Below are positions 15,077 through 25,330 of a DNA stretch of 64,000 nt, piece by piece. The notes under the pieces are model-generated. The model searched no databases and was not told where the DNA came from. It worked only from the letters and a program-made list of their open reading frames with translations. The stretch comes from Prevotella sp. oral taxon 376 (GTDB taxonomy: Bacteria; Bacteroidota; Bacteroidia; Bacteroidales; Bacteroidaceae). Location of the stretch: contig NZ_PYXG01000002.1 in assembly GCF_003043945.1 (NCBI RefSeq), forward strand, positions 1-64,000, read 5' to 3'. Made by a program: the position numbers and the translations under genes. The number at the start of each line of letters is the position of its first letter. Position 1 is the stretch's first letter.

Positions 15077-17071
15077 TTACTTCTTGCGCTCTCTTTCAGT
15101 CAGGAAGCCGTGGCGATAAGCGAAGAGAAGTTCCTCTAAATCCTTGATCTGCTGCCTTAGTTCAACGCCCTTGTCGGTATCAGCAACGAGCATGCGGTGG
15201 GCACTCATCTCCACGATCTGGATGGTGCTCTTGATATCGGTGCCTTTCTCGATGGCCTCGGTGGTGGAAGTGAAGGGGGCATGCTGCACCAGCTGGAATC
15301 CGCGACTGTGATAGACCAGGGTGTACCCGGCTATTCCGGTCTCCTTGTGGTAGGCCTGCGAGAAACCTCCGTCAATGACCATCAGTTTGCCGTTGGCCTT
15401 GATGGGATTCTCACCGCTGGCCACATGTACGGGCACATGACCATTGATGATGTGGCGGTTGGCTCCTTTTACTTCGAACGCGTCGAGTATGTGGTCGACG
15501 ATTTTCTCATCGTTGCGCAGTTTGAAGTAGCTCCCCTTTTCCTCCTTGTGTGTCTCTTTATCGGTGATGAAGTAGCGTTCGAAGGTGGCCATCTTCGACT
15601 TGTCGAATAGCAGACTGTCAGGCCCGCACCATAGATAGAGGAAATAGTCTCTTGCATACTGGCACATTTCGGGGGCGGCATCATTCTGGAAGGCCTGGCG
15701 AATCATCATTCCCGTGCGGTGCATCAGGTCTCTGCCGGAATATTTCCGGCCGGGGTAAATCTCAACTTCTTTCAGTGTGCCGTCTTCATTCAGCGGAACC
15801 GAGGCATGGAAGAGAAGGTTGTTGTTGTAGATGGCATACATGCATCCATGGCCGAGGAGCAGATTGATGTGTTTATGCAGTTTCTCGCTGACCCTGAAAG
15901 AGTGATGTAGCTTCTGCATTAATGCTTTCTCCTCTTCGGTGAAGGCGATGGGGTCTGCGGGATCGATGGTGGGAAAGTGGCAACTGGTCAACTGGTATTC
16001 CTTTCCCTCCAGTCTGATGGTGCCAGTCTGATAATCAATGGCCTTGAGCAGTTCCCTGTCCTGCATTTTCCATTCGGGGTGGCGTTCGAAGAGCTGGGCC
16101 TCGGCCTTGAACTGCATGACGGTGATGGTCTTGTGCATCTGGGCGGTAAGGATTTTCTGTCGCTCGTCGATATGTTCGGCCCCTCCGCTTAGCTTCGGCA
16201 GGAATTCCTCGCAGGGGTCGTCTTTATAAGTGTCCATGGCAAAGGTGGCAAGCGGCACGAGGTTGATTCCGTATCCTTCTTCGAGCGTCGCGAGATTAGC
16301 GTATCGGAGCGAGAGCCGGATGACATTGCAGACGCATGCGTCGTTGCCGGCACAGGCCCCCATCCACAGGATGTCGTGGTTTCCCCATTGTATGTCCCAG
16401 TTGTGATAGTTGGCCAGAGTGTCCATGATGATGTGTGCGCCGGGTCCCCGGTCATAGATATCGCCGAGAATGTGGAGCTGGTCGATGGCAAGGCGCTGTA
16501 TCACATTGGCAATTGCTATGATGAAGTCGTCGGCGCGCCCGGTGCTGATGATGGTATCGATAATCACATTGACATACGCAATCTTATTAGCATCGTCGGT
16601 CCGCTCGTGGAGTAGTTCCTGAATGATGTAGCTGAAGTCTTGGGGCAATGACTTCCGGACTTTCGACCGTGTGTATTTGCTCGATACATCGCGGCATATT
16701 GCCACCAGCCGGTGGATTGTGATATGATACCAGTCGTTGAGGTCTTTTTCTGTAGCTTCTACGAGTCCCAGTTTCTGTTCGGGGTAATAGATAAGCGTAC
16801 AGAGCTCGCGCTTCTCATAGTCTCTGAGGGTGGTCCCGAAGAGCTCGTTTACCTTGCGTTTGATATTGCCAGACGCGTTTTTCAGCACATGTTGGAATGC
16901 CGGATGCTCTCCATGGATATCGGCAAGGAAGTGCTCTGTACCTTTCGGGAGGTTCAATATTGCCTGCAAGTTTATGATTTCAGTACTGGCATCGGCAATC
17001 GTGGGGAAAGATTGTGATAGCAGTTGCAGATAATGCATGTCTCGTTCGATGTTATAATTCTTGGCGTTCAT
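15077..17071 (-). CDS. fbp: Fructose-1,6-bisphosphatase, class III
   Basis: The 664-residue protein matches the Firmicutes/Bacteroidetes class III enzyme of gluconeogenesis. Calcineurin-like metal motifs are visible: HFLADIHGEHPAFQH (residues 47-61), LGDIYDRGPGAHIIMD and QWGNHDILWMGACAG in the middle, and NGHVPVHVASGENP with GKLMVIDGGFSQAYHKETG near the C-terminus. It removes the 1-phosphate of fructose 1,6-bisphosphate in the cytoplasm. It is the last gene of the minus-strand run, overlapping the glycosyltransferase-like gene by 4 nt. Confidence 0.95.
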   Translation of the reverse strand: MNAKNYNIERDMHYLQLLSQSFPTIADASTEIINLQAILNLPKGTEHFLADIHGEHPAFQHVLKNASGNIKRKVNELFGTTLRDYEKRELCTLIYYPEQKLGLVEATEKDLNDWYHITIHRLVAICRDVSSKYTRSKVRKSLPQDFSYIIQELLHERTDDANKIAYVNVIIDTIISTGRADDFIIAIANVIQRLAIDQLHILGDIYDRGPGAHIIMDTLANYHNWDIQWGNHDILWMGACAGNDACVCNVIRLSLRYANLATLEEGYGINLVPLATFAMDTYKDDPCEEFLPKLSGGAEHIDERQKILTAQMHKTITVMQFKAEAQLFERHPEWKMQDRELLKAIDYQTGTIRLEGKEYQLTSCHFPTIDPADPIAFTEEEKALMQKLHHSFRVSEKLHKHINLLLGHGCMYAIYNNNLLFHASVPLNEDGTLKEVEIYPGRKYSGRDLMHRTGMMIRQAFQNDAAPEMCQYARDYFLYLWCGPDSLLFDKSKMATFERYFITDKETHKEEKGSYFKLRNDEKIVDHILDAFEVKGANRHIINGHVPVHVASGENPIKANGKLMVIDGGFSQAYHKETGIAGYTLVYHSRGFQLVQHAPFTSTTEAIEKGTDIKSTIQIVEMSAHRMLVADTDKGVELRQQIKDLEELLFAYRHGFLTERERKK

Positions 17072-18153
17072 AATCTTCTTATTTTCGTAATGTTTCCAGT
17101 GAGTCTGTCCGTTTCCTTGTCGTTGACAGGTGAGATGGGCATAAATCCTTCCGTGAGATTGAGAATGTTGGCCATGACACCTAATATCCGGCCTACAAAC
17201 TTTTCCTGTCTGTCTTTCCTGATAATACTTTCAAACTTGTTTTCATCATAATTTACGAATCTTAAAATCTGATATAGGTCTGCGAGATGGCTGAAAGGCA
17301 TAGAATCATGACGAACTTCGCCGTAGAGCGTTTTAAACACTTTAGCGAGCTCTTTTTCTGGTTCCGCGCCTTCTATTGTGATGGGTTGCTCCGTATATTG
17401 ACGGTTGGGATCGAATCTTACTGTATCATGAAGTGGGATGTCGGGTGCCTGAATTTTTAGATAGGCAATGCCTTGACGGAGTCGATTGATGATGAGTTCG
17501 TCGGAGGCATATAGGAAGATGGTCCTCCAGTCTTCTTCCCTCAGATTCCGGATGGCGTTCAGAAGTCCTGTCTTATGGTTCTCGTCCAGGAAGGCGTCCT
17601 TGTCCAGGCTGGCTTGCAGGAGGCCTCCAATGATGCCAAGTGTATTCCGGTCGAGCAGGCTGGAGCTGTTAGAATCAAGCACTTTCTGGTAGAATGCCCG
17701 TATCTTTTGCAGCATTCCCTCCTCTGAAATCTGGTTCGTAACAAATGGATTCTCAACAAATTGTACCTTTTCGTTCCACTTGATCTCCAGAAGTTGTTCG
17801 GCCTCCAATTGGCTAAAGGCAAGGAGCGCATAGGCTTTCGTGGTCATCTGTCTCTGAAAAGACAGCATTTTCAGTTGCCTGCCATATTTCTGTTCCTTTA
17901 ACTTCCATGGCATCAGTCCTCCTAAGGGCGAATAAACCGTGGGTATGTCTTTTCTGTGTGCCTTGAAAATCATGTCTGCCGCTGTGCGATTCCAACATCC
18001 AAAGACATGGACAAGGGTGGGGGGCGTCCCCTTCAAAGATGCTTCATGCCGGAGTTCCGCGTCTTCTCCGTAGGCTTTGAGCAAGGCATCTATCAGCTGA
18101 TGGCTGATTTCATCCTTGTAGTCGGTCTTTGACATGTATAGAATGAGCCTCAT
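17068..18153 (-). CDS. Glycosyltransferase family 4-like protein, atypical C-terminus
   Basis: The first 140 residues resemble the acceptor-binding half of GT4 enzymes (LVHVFGCWNRTAADMIFKAH, IPTVYSPLGGLMPW, YALLAFSQLEAEQLLE). The second half lacks the usual donor-binding Glu-rich motif; instead it has helical segments such as TLGIIGGLLQASLDKDAF and YASDELIINRLRQGIAYLK of unknown role. So it may be an inactive or specialised GT, or a partner of the adjacent GT2 protein. ATG 18153 overlaps the GT2 stop, and its own stop overlaps the fbp start, so all three are translationally coupled. Confidence 0.65.
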   Translation of the reverse strand: MRLILYMSKTDYKDEISHQLIDALLKAYGEDAELRHEASLKGTPPTLVHVFGCWNRTAADMIFKAHRKDIPTVYSPLGGLMPWKLKEQKYGRQLKMLSFQRQMTTKAYALLAFSQLEAEQLLEIKWNEKVQFVENPFVTNQISEEGMLQKIRAFYQKVLDSNSSSLLDRNTLGIIGGLLQASLDKDAFLDENHKTGLLNAIRNLREEDWRTIFLYASDELIINRLRQGIAYLKIQAPDIPLHDTVRFDPNRQYTEQPITIEGAEPEKELAKVFKTLYGEVRHDSMPFSHLADLYQILRFVNYDENKFESIIRKDRQEKFVGRILGVMANILNLTEGFMPISPVNDKETDRLTGNITKIRRL

Positions 18154-19313
18154 AGCTTATGGCTTGTGAAATTTAACTTGTCTGCCCGTTTATATCTGAT
18201 GATGCTCACCAGATTATGCCATATGATACTTATTTCATATGGATAGATTTTCCATGACGGCATATCTTCTTCAAACGCGCTTAATGCTTTCCTGGCGGTT
18301 AATGTCCTTAAGACCGCCATTAATAGTAAGCAGAAGATGCCGGTGCCGGCGAGTATCCACCTCTGGGTAATTACCGCGAAGGCAATTGCTGATACAGTTA
18401 AAAGCAAGGGTAGGTGAATCGCCCATTGGTCTGTATTATAAAGCAATCGGTAAGACAGGCCCCTCTGCATCTGATTCCTGCCTGCGAGATCATGGATATG
18501 CTTGTTTCTCCACCCTTTTGCGGTTGGCCTGTCCTCAATCATCCAAGCGTCGGGACTTGTCTCTATGGCAGTGGTATGTTTCCGGGCATATTTATTGACG
18601 AGGAAATTATATTCCCCTCTTTGCAGATCGAGGCTTCCGCTGAATCCGCTTTGTGCAAGGAAGTCGCTCTTCCGAAACATCAGGTTGGCACAATTCGTGT
18701 GATATGCCGTTCCTTTGGCTGCCTTGCGGAGGACATAATATAAAGTGTGGAAGTGTTCAAAACGGTAGTAGGGCTTAGCCTCGTCCACATATTTGCTGAT
18801 TCCCAGCACCAGGTTCTTATCTTTTCTTGCGTTGCATGCCATCGTGCGGAGCCAATTCTCTCCTGCGGGTCGGCACTCGATAGCAGTCAAGAGAATCCAT
18901 TCGTTCTTGGCGGCCTTTACGCCCATGGTTACGGCCAGTTTCTTGCGACTTACATACCGCGAGCTGTCTGGGATGAATGTATGGTAGAGATGTCTGTTGT
19001 CGGCGAATCTTTTCAGTATGTCCTCGGTCTCGCTGTCGCCTTCTTCGTAAACAATAATAACCTGAAAGTCTGATGGATAATTCTGATTCAGATACAAAGG
19101 CAGTCTTTCTTCTATCTCGCGGGCATTGTCGTGGAGCGTGATGATGACCGAAAGGGGAGGCAATGCATCTCTTTCGGAATCCTCGTCCCTTGTTTCATCG
19201 CGAGAAGCCTTCTCGAGAAAGGATCGTCTGAAGAAAGGGTTGATGATTACGGAGAGTAAAGAAACAACCACAACGATGCCCGCTCCAATTATCGTAACAT
19301 AGTCTATAGTCAT
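18150..19313 (-). CDS. Membrane-anchored family 2 glycosyltransferase
   Basis: 387 residues from ATG 19313 (MTIDYVTIIGAGIVVVVSLL). This start overlaps the lysA stop by 4 nt (ATGA), so I prefer it to an upstream start inside lysA. An N-terminal membrane helix is followed by a GT-A domain (LPPLSVIITLHDNAREIEER, FQVIIVYEEGDSE, RKKLAVTMGVKAAKNEWIL) and two or three C-terminal helices (WAIHLPLLLTVSAIAFAVIT). The usual DxD is not clear; TAIECRP occupies its place. It probably adds sugars to a lipid-linked or surface glycan; no substrate can be named. Confidence 0.75.
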   Translation of the reverse strand: MTIDYVTIIGAGIVVVVSLLSVIINPFFRRSFLEKASRDETRDEDSERDALPPLSVIITLHDNAREIEERLPLYLNQNYPSDFQVIIVYEEGDSETEDILKRFADNRHLYHTFIPDSSRYVSRKKLAVTMGVKAAKNEWILLTAIECRPAGENWLRTMACNARKDKNLVLGISKYVDEAKPYYRFEHFHTLYYVLRKAAKGTAYHTNCANLMFRKSDFLAQSGFSGSLDLQRGEYNFLVNKYARKHTTAIETSPDAWMIEDRPTAKGWRNKHIHDLAGRNQMQRGLSYRLLYNTDQWAIHLPLLLTVSAIAFAVITQRWILAGTGIFCLLLMAVLRTLTARKALSAFEEDMPSWKIYPYEISIIWHNLVSIIRYKRADKLNFTSHKL

Positions 19314-20467
19314 AAATCTTCCGTAATATAACCTGTTGGAATTTTGCGACAATTATACTGGCTTGCCATAATTTCACCGTAGGCACCCGCACTTCGGATG
19401 GCAATCAAGTCGCCTCTATGGCTTTTGTTGAGGTCTATGGCCTTGGCAAAGACATCACTCGACTCGCATATCGGCCCAACCACATCGTATGTTTCCGTAG
19501 GTTCTTCGCTACTGATATTCTCAATCTTGTGATAGGCTTGATAGAGTGCGGGACGGATTAAGTCGGTCATGCCGGCGTCAACGATCACGAATTGTTTGTG
19601 GGTTCCTTGCTTTATATATAAGCTACGAGTAACCAAGGAGCCACATTGAGCAACGACAGCTCTTCCCAATTCAAAATGCAGCTTCTGCCCATCGCGTAAT
19701 TTGAGGTGTCGGGCATAGGTGTTGAAATAGGTCTTGAAATCAGGAATGGGAACTCGGTTGGGATGTATGTAGTCAACACCGAGACCACCTCCTACATTGA
19801 TGTTCTCCACTTTTATATGATGCCTTTCGAGATGATTCTGAATTTCGTTAATGCGATTACAAAGCGCCACAAAGTCATCCATCTCAAGAATCTGGGAACC
19901 AATATGGAAGTGAAGCCCCAAGAACTGGATGTTTCCCATCTTATTCGCGGCCTCGATAACCTGATCCATATCGCTCATAGCGATGCCAAACTTGTCTTCC
20001 GCAAGTCCGGTCGTTATGTTTGCATGGGTGTGAGCCCCCACATCAGGATTGATTCGGAGACAGATCTTGGCAGTCTTATCTTTTCTCCCGGCCAACTCAT
20101 TGATGACTTCCAGTTCGGCTTTGCTTTCAACATTAAAGCAGAAAATATCCTTATCCAATCCAAGATTGATTTCCCAATCACTTTTACCAACGCCTGCATA
20201 TACAACCTTAGATGCCGGGAAGCCCGTAGACAAAGCAGCTCGTATCTCTCCACCGCTGACGCAATCAGCTCCCAGACCGGCCAGGCTTATGACATTCAGA
20301 ATCTTTGGATTGGCATTGGCCTTTATAGCATAGTGCACGACAAAGTTCTCATGCCTACCAGCCTCCTTGTTAATGGCCTGGAGGGTGGAACGCAAGAGTG
20401 CCGTGTCATAATAGTAGAATGGGGTCTCTATGTGATTAAATTGCTCAATTGGAAAACAGCCCTTCAT
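19310..20467 (-). CDS. lysA: Diaminopimelate decarboxylase
   Basis: The 385-residue fold-type III PLP enzyme has the cofactor Lys in VVHYAIKANANPKIL (residue about 49), the glycine loop NVNVGGGLGVDY, the phosphate-binding ELGRAVVAQCG segment and the active-site Cys in GPICESSDVFA. It converts meso-diaminopimelate to lysine in the cytoplasm, the final step of lysine synthesis. It lies 6 nt after the stop of lysC, so first and last steps of the pathway are paired. Confidence 0.95.
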   Translation of the reverse strand: MKGCFPIEQFNHIETPFYYYDTALLRSTLQAINKEAGRHENFVVHYAIKANANPKILNVISLAGLGADCVSGGEIRAALSTGFPASKVVYAGVGKSDWEINLGLDKDIFCFNVESKAELEVINELAGRKDKTAKICLRINPDVGAHTHANITTGLAEDKFGIAMSDMDQVIEAANKMGNIQFLGLHFHIGSQILEMDDFVALCNRINEIQNHLERHHIKVENINVGGGLGVDYIHPNRVPIPDFKTYFNTYARHLKLRDGQKLHFELGRAVVAQCGSLVTRSLYIKQGTHKQFVIVDAGMTDLIRPALYQAYHKIENISSEEPTETYDVVGPICESSDVFAKAIDLNKSHRGDLIAIRSAGAYGEIMASQYNCRKIPTGYITEDL

Positions 20468-20473
20468 TCTTCT

Positions 20474-21790
20474 TTATTTGAAAAGTACATGACTAAGGTT
20501 CTGGAGGGTTCGCTTTTTGTCAGCAGTCTTGATGAGGAAAGAGATGTTATAATTACTTCCTCCATAAGAAATCATGCGAACCGGGATATTCTTCATCGCG
20601 TCAGTTGCCAATGTTTCGAAACCAAGATTGCTCCAGTCGAGGTCGCCGACTACACATACGATACACATGTCTGTATCGACGGTTACGGTGCCATACTTCT
20701 TCAATTCGTCTACAATCTCTGTCAGATGGGTAGAATTATCGATACTCATAGAAACGCCGACCTCACTGGTTGCAATCATGTCTATAGGTGTCTGATAACT
20801 CTCGAAAATTTCAAAGACCTTTCGTAAAAAACCTGTTGCAAGAAGCATTCTTGACGACTTGATCTTAATAGCTGTAATATTATCTTTTGCGGCAACCGCC
20901 TTAATCTTGCCGCGCGTGATGACATTGTCGATAATGGTGCCGGGTGCGTCAGGGTCCATAGTGCTCTTTAGACGGACGGGAATACCCGCATACTTAGCGG
21001 GCTGGATACAAGTGGGATGGAGAATCTTTGCTCCAAAATACGCCAACTCTGCGGCCTCTTCGAAATTTAGCTGTGGAATGGCTTCCGTATTGTCCACGAT
21101 TCGGGGGTCATTGTTGTGCATGCCATCTATATCTGTCCAGATCTGAATCTCTTCGGCAGGTAATGCGGCTCCTATTAAAGATGCAGTATAGTCAGACCCG
21201 CCACGCAGAAGGTTATCGACTTCACCATATGCATTGCGACAGATGAAACCTTGGGTGATGTAAACTTGATAAGCGGGATTAGCTTCCATGACGATTCCCA
21301 GTTTCTCTTTGATATACCGGGAATCAGGCTCGGCATTCTTATCGGTGCGCATAAAGTCGAGTGCATTCAGGAGAATTGCCTTTACGCCGGACTCCTGCAA
21401 ATAGTTGACGACCATGTTCGTACTTATGATCTCGCCTTGGGCAACGATGGATTTTTCTTCGAAAGAGGTGAATAAATCTTTTGTGAAGGAACGCAAGTAG
21501 TCAAACTCTCCATGGAGGAAGTCGCGCGTCTTGTTTTTGTATTCATCGGTGGCATACAGCTCTTCGATATGCTGCATGTATTTCCGCTCAAGATGATTGA
21601 TTACCTCATTTGCGCTCCCTGGATTTTTTTTGTACAGGTAGTTGCTGATTTCTATAAGTGAATTGGTCGTTCCACTCATTGCGGAAAGAACGACGAATGT
21701 AGGTTCTCCAGATTTGGTAACTAAGGTGGCAACCCCCTTCATGCGCTCGGGTGAGCCTACTGAAGTACCGCCGAATTTCATTACTTTCAT
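20474..21790 (-). CDS. lysC: Aspartate kinase (monofunctional)
   Basis: 438 residues. The kinase domain starts [20 protein letters not shown] and includes [20 protein letters not shown] and [15 protein letters not shown]; two ACT regulatory modules follow (residues about 295-435, [20 protein letters not shown] and [15 protein letters not shown]). It phosphorylates aspartate at the head of the lysine, threonine and methionine pathways and is probably feedback-regulated through the ACT domains. Pairing with lysA suggests the lysine-specific isoform. Confidence 0.94.
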   Translation of the reverse strand: MKVMKFGGTSVGSPERMKGVATLVTKSGEPTFVVLSAMSGTTNSLIEISNYLYKKNPGSANEVINHLERKYMQHIEELYATDEYKNKTRDFLHGEFDYLRSFTKDLFTSFEEKSIVAQGEIISTNMVVNYLQESGVKAILLNALDFMRTDKNAEPDSRYIKEKLGIVMEANPAYQVYITQGFICRNAYGEVDNLLRGGSDYTASLIGAALPAEEIQIWTDIDGMHNNDPRIVDNTEAIPQLNFEEAAELAYFGAKILHPTCIQPAKYAGIPVRLKSTMDPDAPGTIIDNVITRGKIKAVAAKDNITAIKIKSSRMLLATGFLRKVFEIFESYQTPIDMIATSEVGVSMSIDNSTHLTEIVDELKKYGTVTVDTDMCIVCVVGDLDWSNLGFETLATDAMKNIPVRMISYGGSNYNISFLIKTADKKRTLQNLSHVLFK

Positions 21791-21810
21791 AGTCTATGCT
21801 CTTTTAGTTT

Positions 21811-22527
21811 TTATTCTTCCTCACCATCTTCTGTCAAGTCCATTTTGTTATACTCATTAGTTACATCTGTAATGATACAGTCTTTACAGCGGTATACGAT
21901 GCCAGGATACATGTCAAGCATCGGTATGTTATGTGTCGACATGAGCACGGCAGTGCCTTGGCGGGTGATATCTTTAAGCAGTTTAACGATGTTGCTCGCC
22001 GTTTCAGGATCAAGGTTTCCTGTGGGTTCGTCCGCAATGATCATCTTCGGGTGGTTGAGGAGGGCTCGTGCGATGGCAATTCGTTGTTGTTCACCTCCGG
22101 AAAGCTCATGAGGCATTTTGTCTTTATGGTCAATCATGCCGACAGAAGTGAGCACATCTTCGATGCGCTGATTGATCTCATCACGATTCTTCCATCCCGT
22201 TGCTTCAAGCACGAATGAGAAATTGCGGTATACATTGCGGTCGTGAAGCAGTTGGAAGTCTTGGAAGATGATACCTATCTCTTTCCTTAGTGCGGGTACC
22301 TCCTTGCGGCGGATGATGTTGATATTCCTGCCCAGTACTTCAGCCTTTCCGCTTTCTTCCATGTCGATGTCCAGTTCGCAATAGAAGGTTTTCAATAAAG
22401 AACTTTTCCCCGAACCGACTTTTCCGATGAGATAAATAAACTCTCCTTCGTCCGCATGGAAGTTTACATTCTGTAGAACAAGGGTGTCTTGTTGATAAAT
22501 ATTTACTTTTTGATAATCGATTAACAT
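21811..22527 (-). CDS. ftsE: Cell-division ABC ATPase FtsE
   Basis: The 238-residue ATPase has Walker [13 protein letters not shown] (residues 36-47), Q-loop [12 protein letters not shown], signature [17 protein letters not shown], Walker [16 protein letters not shown] and H-loop STHNIPML. The [20 protein letters not shown] stretch is typical of FtsE. With FtsX it couples ATP use to peptidoglycan hydrolase control at the septum; ftsX is not adjacent here. The gene sits between hisIE and lysC on the same strand with short gaps. Confidence 0.85.
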   Translation of the reverse strand: MLIDYQKVNIYQQDTLVLQNVNFHADEGEFIYLIGKVGSGKSSLLKTFYCELDIDMEESGKAEVLGRNINIIRRKEVPALRKEIGIIFQDFQLLHDRNVYRNFSFVLEATGWKNRDEINQRIEDVLTSVGMIDHKDKMPHELSGGEQQRIAIARALLNHPKMIIADEPTGNLDPETASNIVKLLKDITRQGTAVLMSTHNIPMLDMYPGIVYRCKDCIITDVTNEYNKMDLTEDGEEE

Positions 22528-22540
22528 GCTTTACTTATTT

Positions 22541-23194
22541 TCATTCTGATTCTTTGCTGTTCTTAGTCTTTTCTTCACGGCGTTTTTTGTCCCAGTTTGG
22601 GTTATGCCGCTTTTGCAATTCCGTCGCAAGGTCCTCAATACGGAGATTTTTGCTGGTAAGCAGGACTATGAGGTGATACATCATGTCGGCAGCCTCATAG
22701 ATAAGTTTATCGTTACTCCCGTTCGTAGCCTCGATGACCGTCTCTAATGCCTCTTCGCCCACTTTCTGTGCCATTCGGTTCATACCTTTCTTGAATAGAC
22801 TGGTGGTATAACTTCCTTCTGGCATTTCTTCGTGGCGTTTCTCGATGAAGTCTTGAAGTTCGGCAAGAAAGAGCAGCGGATTCTGTTCATTGTCTTCACC
22901 CCAGCAAGTATCAGCACCTTTGTGGCATGTAGGCCCTGTAGGATGAACTTTTACGAGCAAGGTGTCTTCGTCGCAGTCGTTCTTAATCTCAACAAGACTC
23001 AGAAAATGTCCGGAAGTTTCTCCTTTCGTCCACAGGCAGTTGCGGGAACGGCTCCAGAAAGTAACCTTGCCGGTCCTAAGAGTTTTCTCATAAGCTTCTT
23101 CGTTCATGAAGCCGAGCATAAGGACATTTCTGGTCGTCGCATCCTGTATGATTGCTGGCACCAAGCCGTCCATCTTATTGAAGTTTATGTTCAT
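22541..23194 (-). CDS. hisI: Bifunctional phosphoribosyl-AMP cyclohydrolase / phosphoribosyl-ATP pyrophosphatase
   Basis: The 217-residue HisIE fusion. HisI domain (residues 1-115): VLMLGFMNEEAYEKTLRTGK, TFWSRSRNCLWTKGETSGH, the metal-binding CDEDTLLVKVHPTGPTCHKG with CW. HisE domain (120-205): LQDFIEKRHEEMPEGSYT, QKVGEEALETVIEA, YEAADMMYHLIVLL. It performs steps two and three of histidine synthesis. It lies 43 nt after the HisA-HisF fusion gene. This kind of HisI-HisE fusion is common. Confidence 0.94.
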   Translation of the reverse strand: MNINFNKMDGLVPAIIQDATTRNVLMLGFMNEEAYEKTLRTGKVTFWSRSRNCLWTKGETSGHFLSLVEIKNDCDEDTLLVKVHPTGPTCHKGADTCWGEDNEQNPLLFLAELQDFIEKRHEEMPEGSYTTSLFKKGMNRMAQKVGEEALETVIEATNGSNDKLIYEAADMMYHLIVLLTSKNLRIEDLATELQKRHNPNWDKKRREEKTKNSKESE

Positions 23195-23237
23195 ATGTTT
23201 ATCTTTTTTCGTTTTTTATAAAAAGGTTGTCTTTTGT

Positions 23238-24725
23238 TCAGAGTCTTACATTGATGCCCTTGTTACGAAGGAATTTCTTTAATTCCGGTATTTTGATTTT
23301 TCCGAAATGGAAGACGCTTGCAGCCAGTGCCGCATCGGCTTTTCCAAGTGTGAAAGCATCGTGGAAGTCTTCCATTTTACCAGCTCCGCCACTTGCAATT
23401 ACTGGTATTGACAACTCGTCGGATAGCTGGGCTAATGCGTCATAGGCAAATCCGGCTTTCACTCCATCATGATTCATGCTTGTAAAAAGAATCTCTCCCG
23501 CACCACGGTCTTGAGCTTCTTTGGCCCATTCGAAGAGACTGAGCTTGGTTTTCTCTCTTCCCCCCTTCATATAACAATGCCAGCCAGTGTCATCAAGGCG
23601 GGCATCAATGGCACAAACGCAGACTTGTGAACCGAATTTTCCCGTGATTTCATCAATGAGACGAGGATTGTGGATTGCTGCGGAGTTTACACTCACCTTG
23701 TCAGCTCCGGCATAGAGTAAGCGCTCAACATCTTCAAGCTCGTTGATACCGCCACCGACTGTAAATGGTATATTTATCTTGCGAGCTACCCGGGTTACCA
23801 TATCGGTAAAAGTCTTGCGCCCCTCAATGCTGGCCGTGATGTCTAAAAATACAAGTTCGTCGGCTCCGGCATTGCTATAGGCTTGCCCCAACTCGACGGG
23901 ATCACCAGCCTGGCGGAGATTGATAAAGTTGGTGCCTTTCACAGTCATACCATCCTTTACATCCAGACAAGGAATGATTCTCTTTGCCAATCCCGGGTCT
24001 TTTTGAGGATGAGATGCCAGTAATTTCCCAGCATCAATCCGGCCCTCGTAGAAGGCCTTGCCAAATACGACGGCCAGGATTCCGGCCCTCTCAAGCCTAT
24101 GGAAATCTTCATTGCATGACACGCCACCACTTGCGATAAGATGTAGATGGGGATATTCCTGCATAATCTGGCGATATAGCTCAATGTCTGGACCTTGCAA
24201 GGCACCATCCCTGTTGATTTCGGTGCATAGTACATGTCTGACTCCTCGGTCAACATATTGCCGGAGAAAGGGTAGTAGTTCTTCTTGGGAATCGTCTCTC
24301 CAGCCATTGATCGCAATTCTTCCGTTCCTGACATCGGCTCCAAGGATTAACCGATGGGCTCCGTATTTATCCAGCCAGATATGGAACAGTTCTGGATTTG
24401 TAACGGCAATGCTACCAACTGCAACCATAGAGGCGCCTGCGGCAAAAGCTTTCTCTACATCTTCCTCCGTCTTGATGCCACCGCCGAAATCTATAACCAG
24501 GTTTGTGTTCTCAGAGATAGAATGCAAGACGGCATCGTTGACAATATGCTTTGACTTGGCCCCGTCGAGGTCGACTACATGCAAACGCCGAAAGCCCATC
24601 TTCTCAAAACGCCGTGCAACTTCGGTAGGGTTGCTGTCGTAAACCTTCTTCTGGCTATAGTCGCCCATTGTGAGTCGGACGCATTGGCCATTAATGATAT
24701 CTATAGCGGGAATGAGTTCTATCAT
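23238..24725 (-). CDS. hisA/hisF: HisA-HisF fusion: ProFAR isomerase and IGP synthase cyclase subunit
   Basis: One 495-codon frame encodes two complete (beta-alpha)8 barrels. Residues 1-240 are HisA: first catalytic Asp in [31 protein letters not shown] with the second Asp, and [14 protein letters not shown]. Residues about 246-495 are His[21 protein letters not shown] (first Asp), [20 protein letters not shown] (second Asp), and [20 protein letters not shown]. The linker is only about SHPQKDPG. The HisF Met is replaced, though a TTG precedes AKRII. The enzymes act at steps four and five, so the product passes directly; HisH, needed to feed ammonia to HisF, is encoded just upstream with a 4-nt overlap. 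Confidence 0.9.
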   Translation of the reverse strand: MIELIPAIDIINGQCVRLTMGDYSQKKVYDSNPTEVARRFEKMGFRRLHVVDLDGAKSKHIVNDAVLHSISENTNLVIDFGGGIKTEEDVEKAFAAGASMVAVGSIAVTNPELFHIWLDKYGAHRLILGADVRNGRIAINGWRDDSQEELLPFLRQYVDRGVRHVLCTEINRDGALQGPDIELYRQIMQEYPHLHLIASGGVSCNEDFHRLERAGILAVVFGKAFYEGRIDAGKLLASHPQKDPGLAKRIIPCLDVKDGMTVKGTNFINLRQAGDPVELGQAYSNAGADELVFLDITASIEGRKTFTDMVTRVARKINIPFTVGGGINELEDVERLLYAGADKVSVNSAAIHNPRLIDEITGKFGSQVCVCAIDARLDDTGWHCYMKGGREKTKLSLFEWAKEAQDRGAGEILFTSMNHDGVKAGFAYDALAQLSDELSIPVIASGGAGKMEDFHDAFTLGKADAALAASVFHFGKIKIPELKKFLRNKGINVRL

Positions 24726-25330
24726 AAATCCAAGAAATTTTTGAGAATCTGCTCTCCGACTTTTCCACTTTTCTCCGGATGGAACTGGGTAGAGTAGAAG
24801 TTTTCCTTATGGAGTGCCGCACTATAAGGCAGAATGTAATTGGCTTCGGCAATTGTCCACTCGCAAATAGGCACATAAAAACTATGTACAAAATAGGCAT
24901 AAGGATTGTTGCCGAGATTCATCAGGAGGCCTTTGCCAGCTTTGTTGTTCTCTTCTTTTATATTCAAGCGATTCCATCCCATGGCCGGTACCTTATCTTC
25001 GTGTCGTTGAGACAGGAAGCGTTTTACGCTTACGGGGAAAATTCCGATGCCTTCAGTATCACCCTCCTCCGAATGCTTACAGAGGAGTTGTTGTCCAATA
25101 CAGATACCCAGGACTGGTTGTCTGAGATTTCGGATGATCTCATCCAGTCGATGTTCGTGTATGTAGGCCATGGTAGTACTTGCCTCGCCTTGTCCTGGGA
25201 AAAGTACTTTGTCAGCGGACATAAGCTCTTCGGCCTTGTCGGTAAGGATGGGATTAACTCCGGCTCTGCGAAGAGCGTTTTCTACAGAGTATATATTTCC
25301 TGCATTATATTTTACGATGGCAACTTTCAA
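24722..25330 (-). CDS. hisH: Imidazole glycerol phosphate synthase, glutaminase subunit
   Basis: The 202-residue class I glutamine amidotransferase starts [20 protein letters not shown]. The nucleophile Cys lies in [18 protein letters not shown] (residues about 73-90), and the His-Glu pair is in [11 protein letters not shown] near 178-188. It releases ammonia from glutamine for the HisF domain. The stop overlaps the hisA-hisF start (ATGA), which couples the two translation products of one enzyme. It is the first gene of the his/lys run. Confidence 0.95.
   Translation of the reverse strand: MKVAIVKYNAGNIYSVENALRRAGVNPILTDKAEELMSADKVLFPGQGEASTTMAYIHEHRLDEIIRNLRQPVLGICIGQQLLCKHSEEGDTEGIGIFPVSVKRFLSQRHEDKVPAMGWNRLNIKEENNKAGKGLLMNLGNNPYAYFVHSFYVPICEWTIAEANYILPYSAALHKENFYSTQFHPEKSGKVGEQILKNFLDL

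Noticed and set aside
19706..20827. Plus-strand open frame of 373 codons
   Set aside because: Antisense to lysA and lysC, both with full motifs.
22541..23194. HisI-HisE fusion as a novelty
   Set aside because: This fusion is widespread in bacteria.
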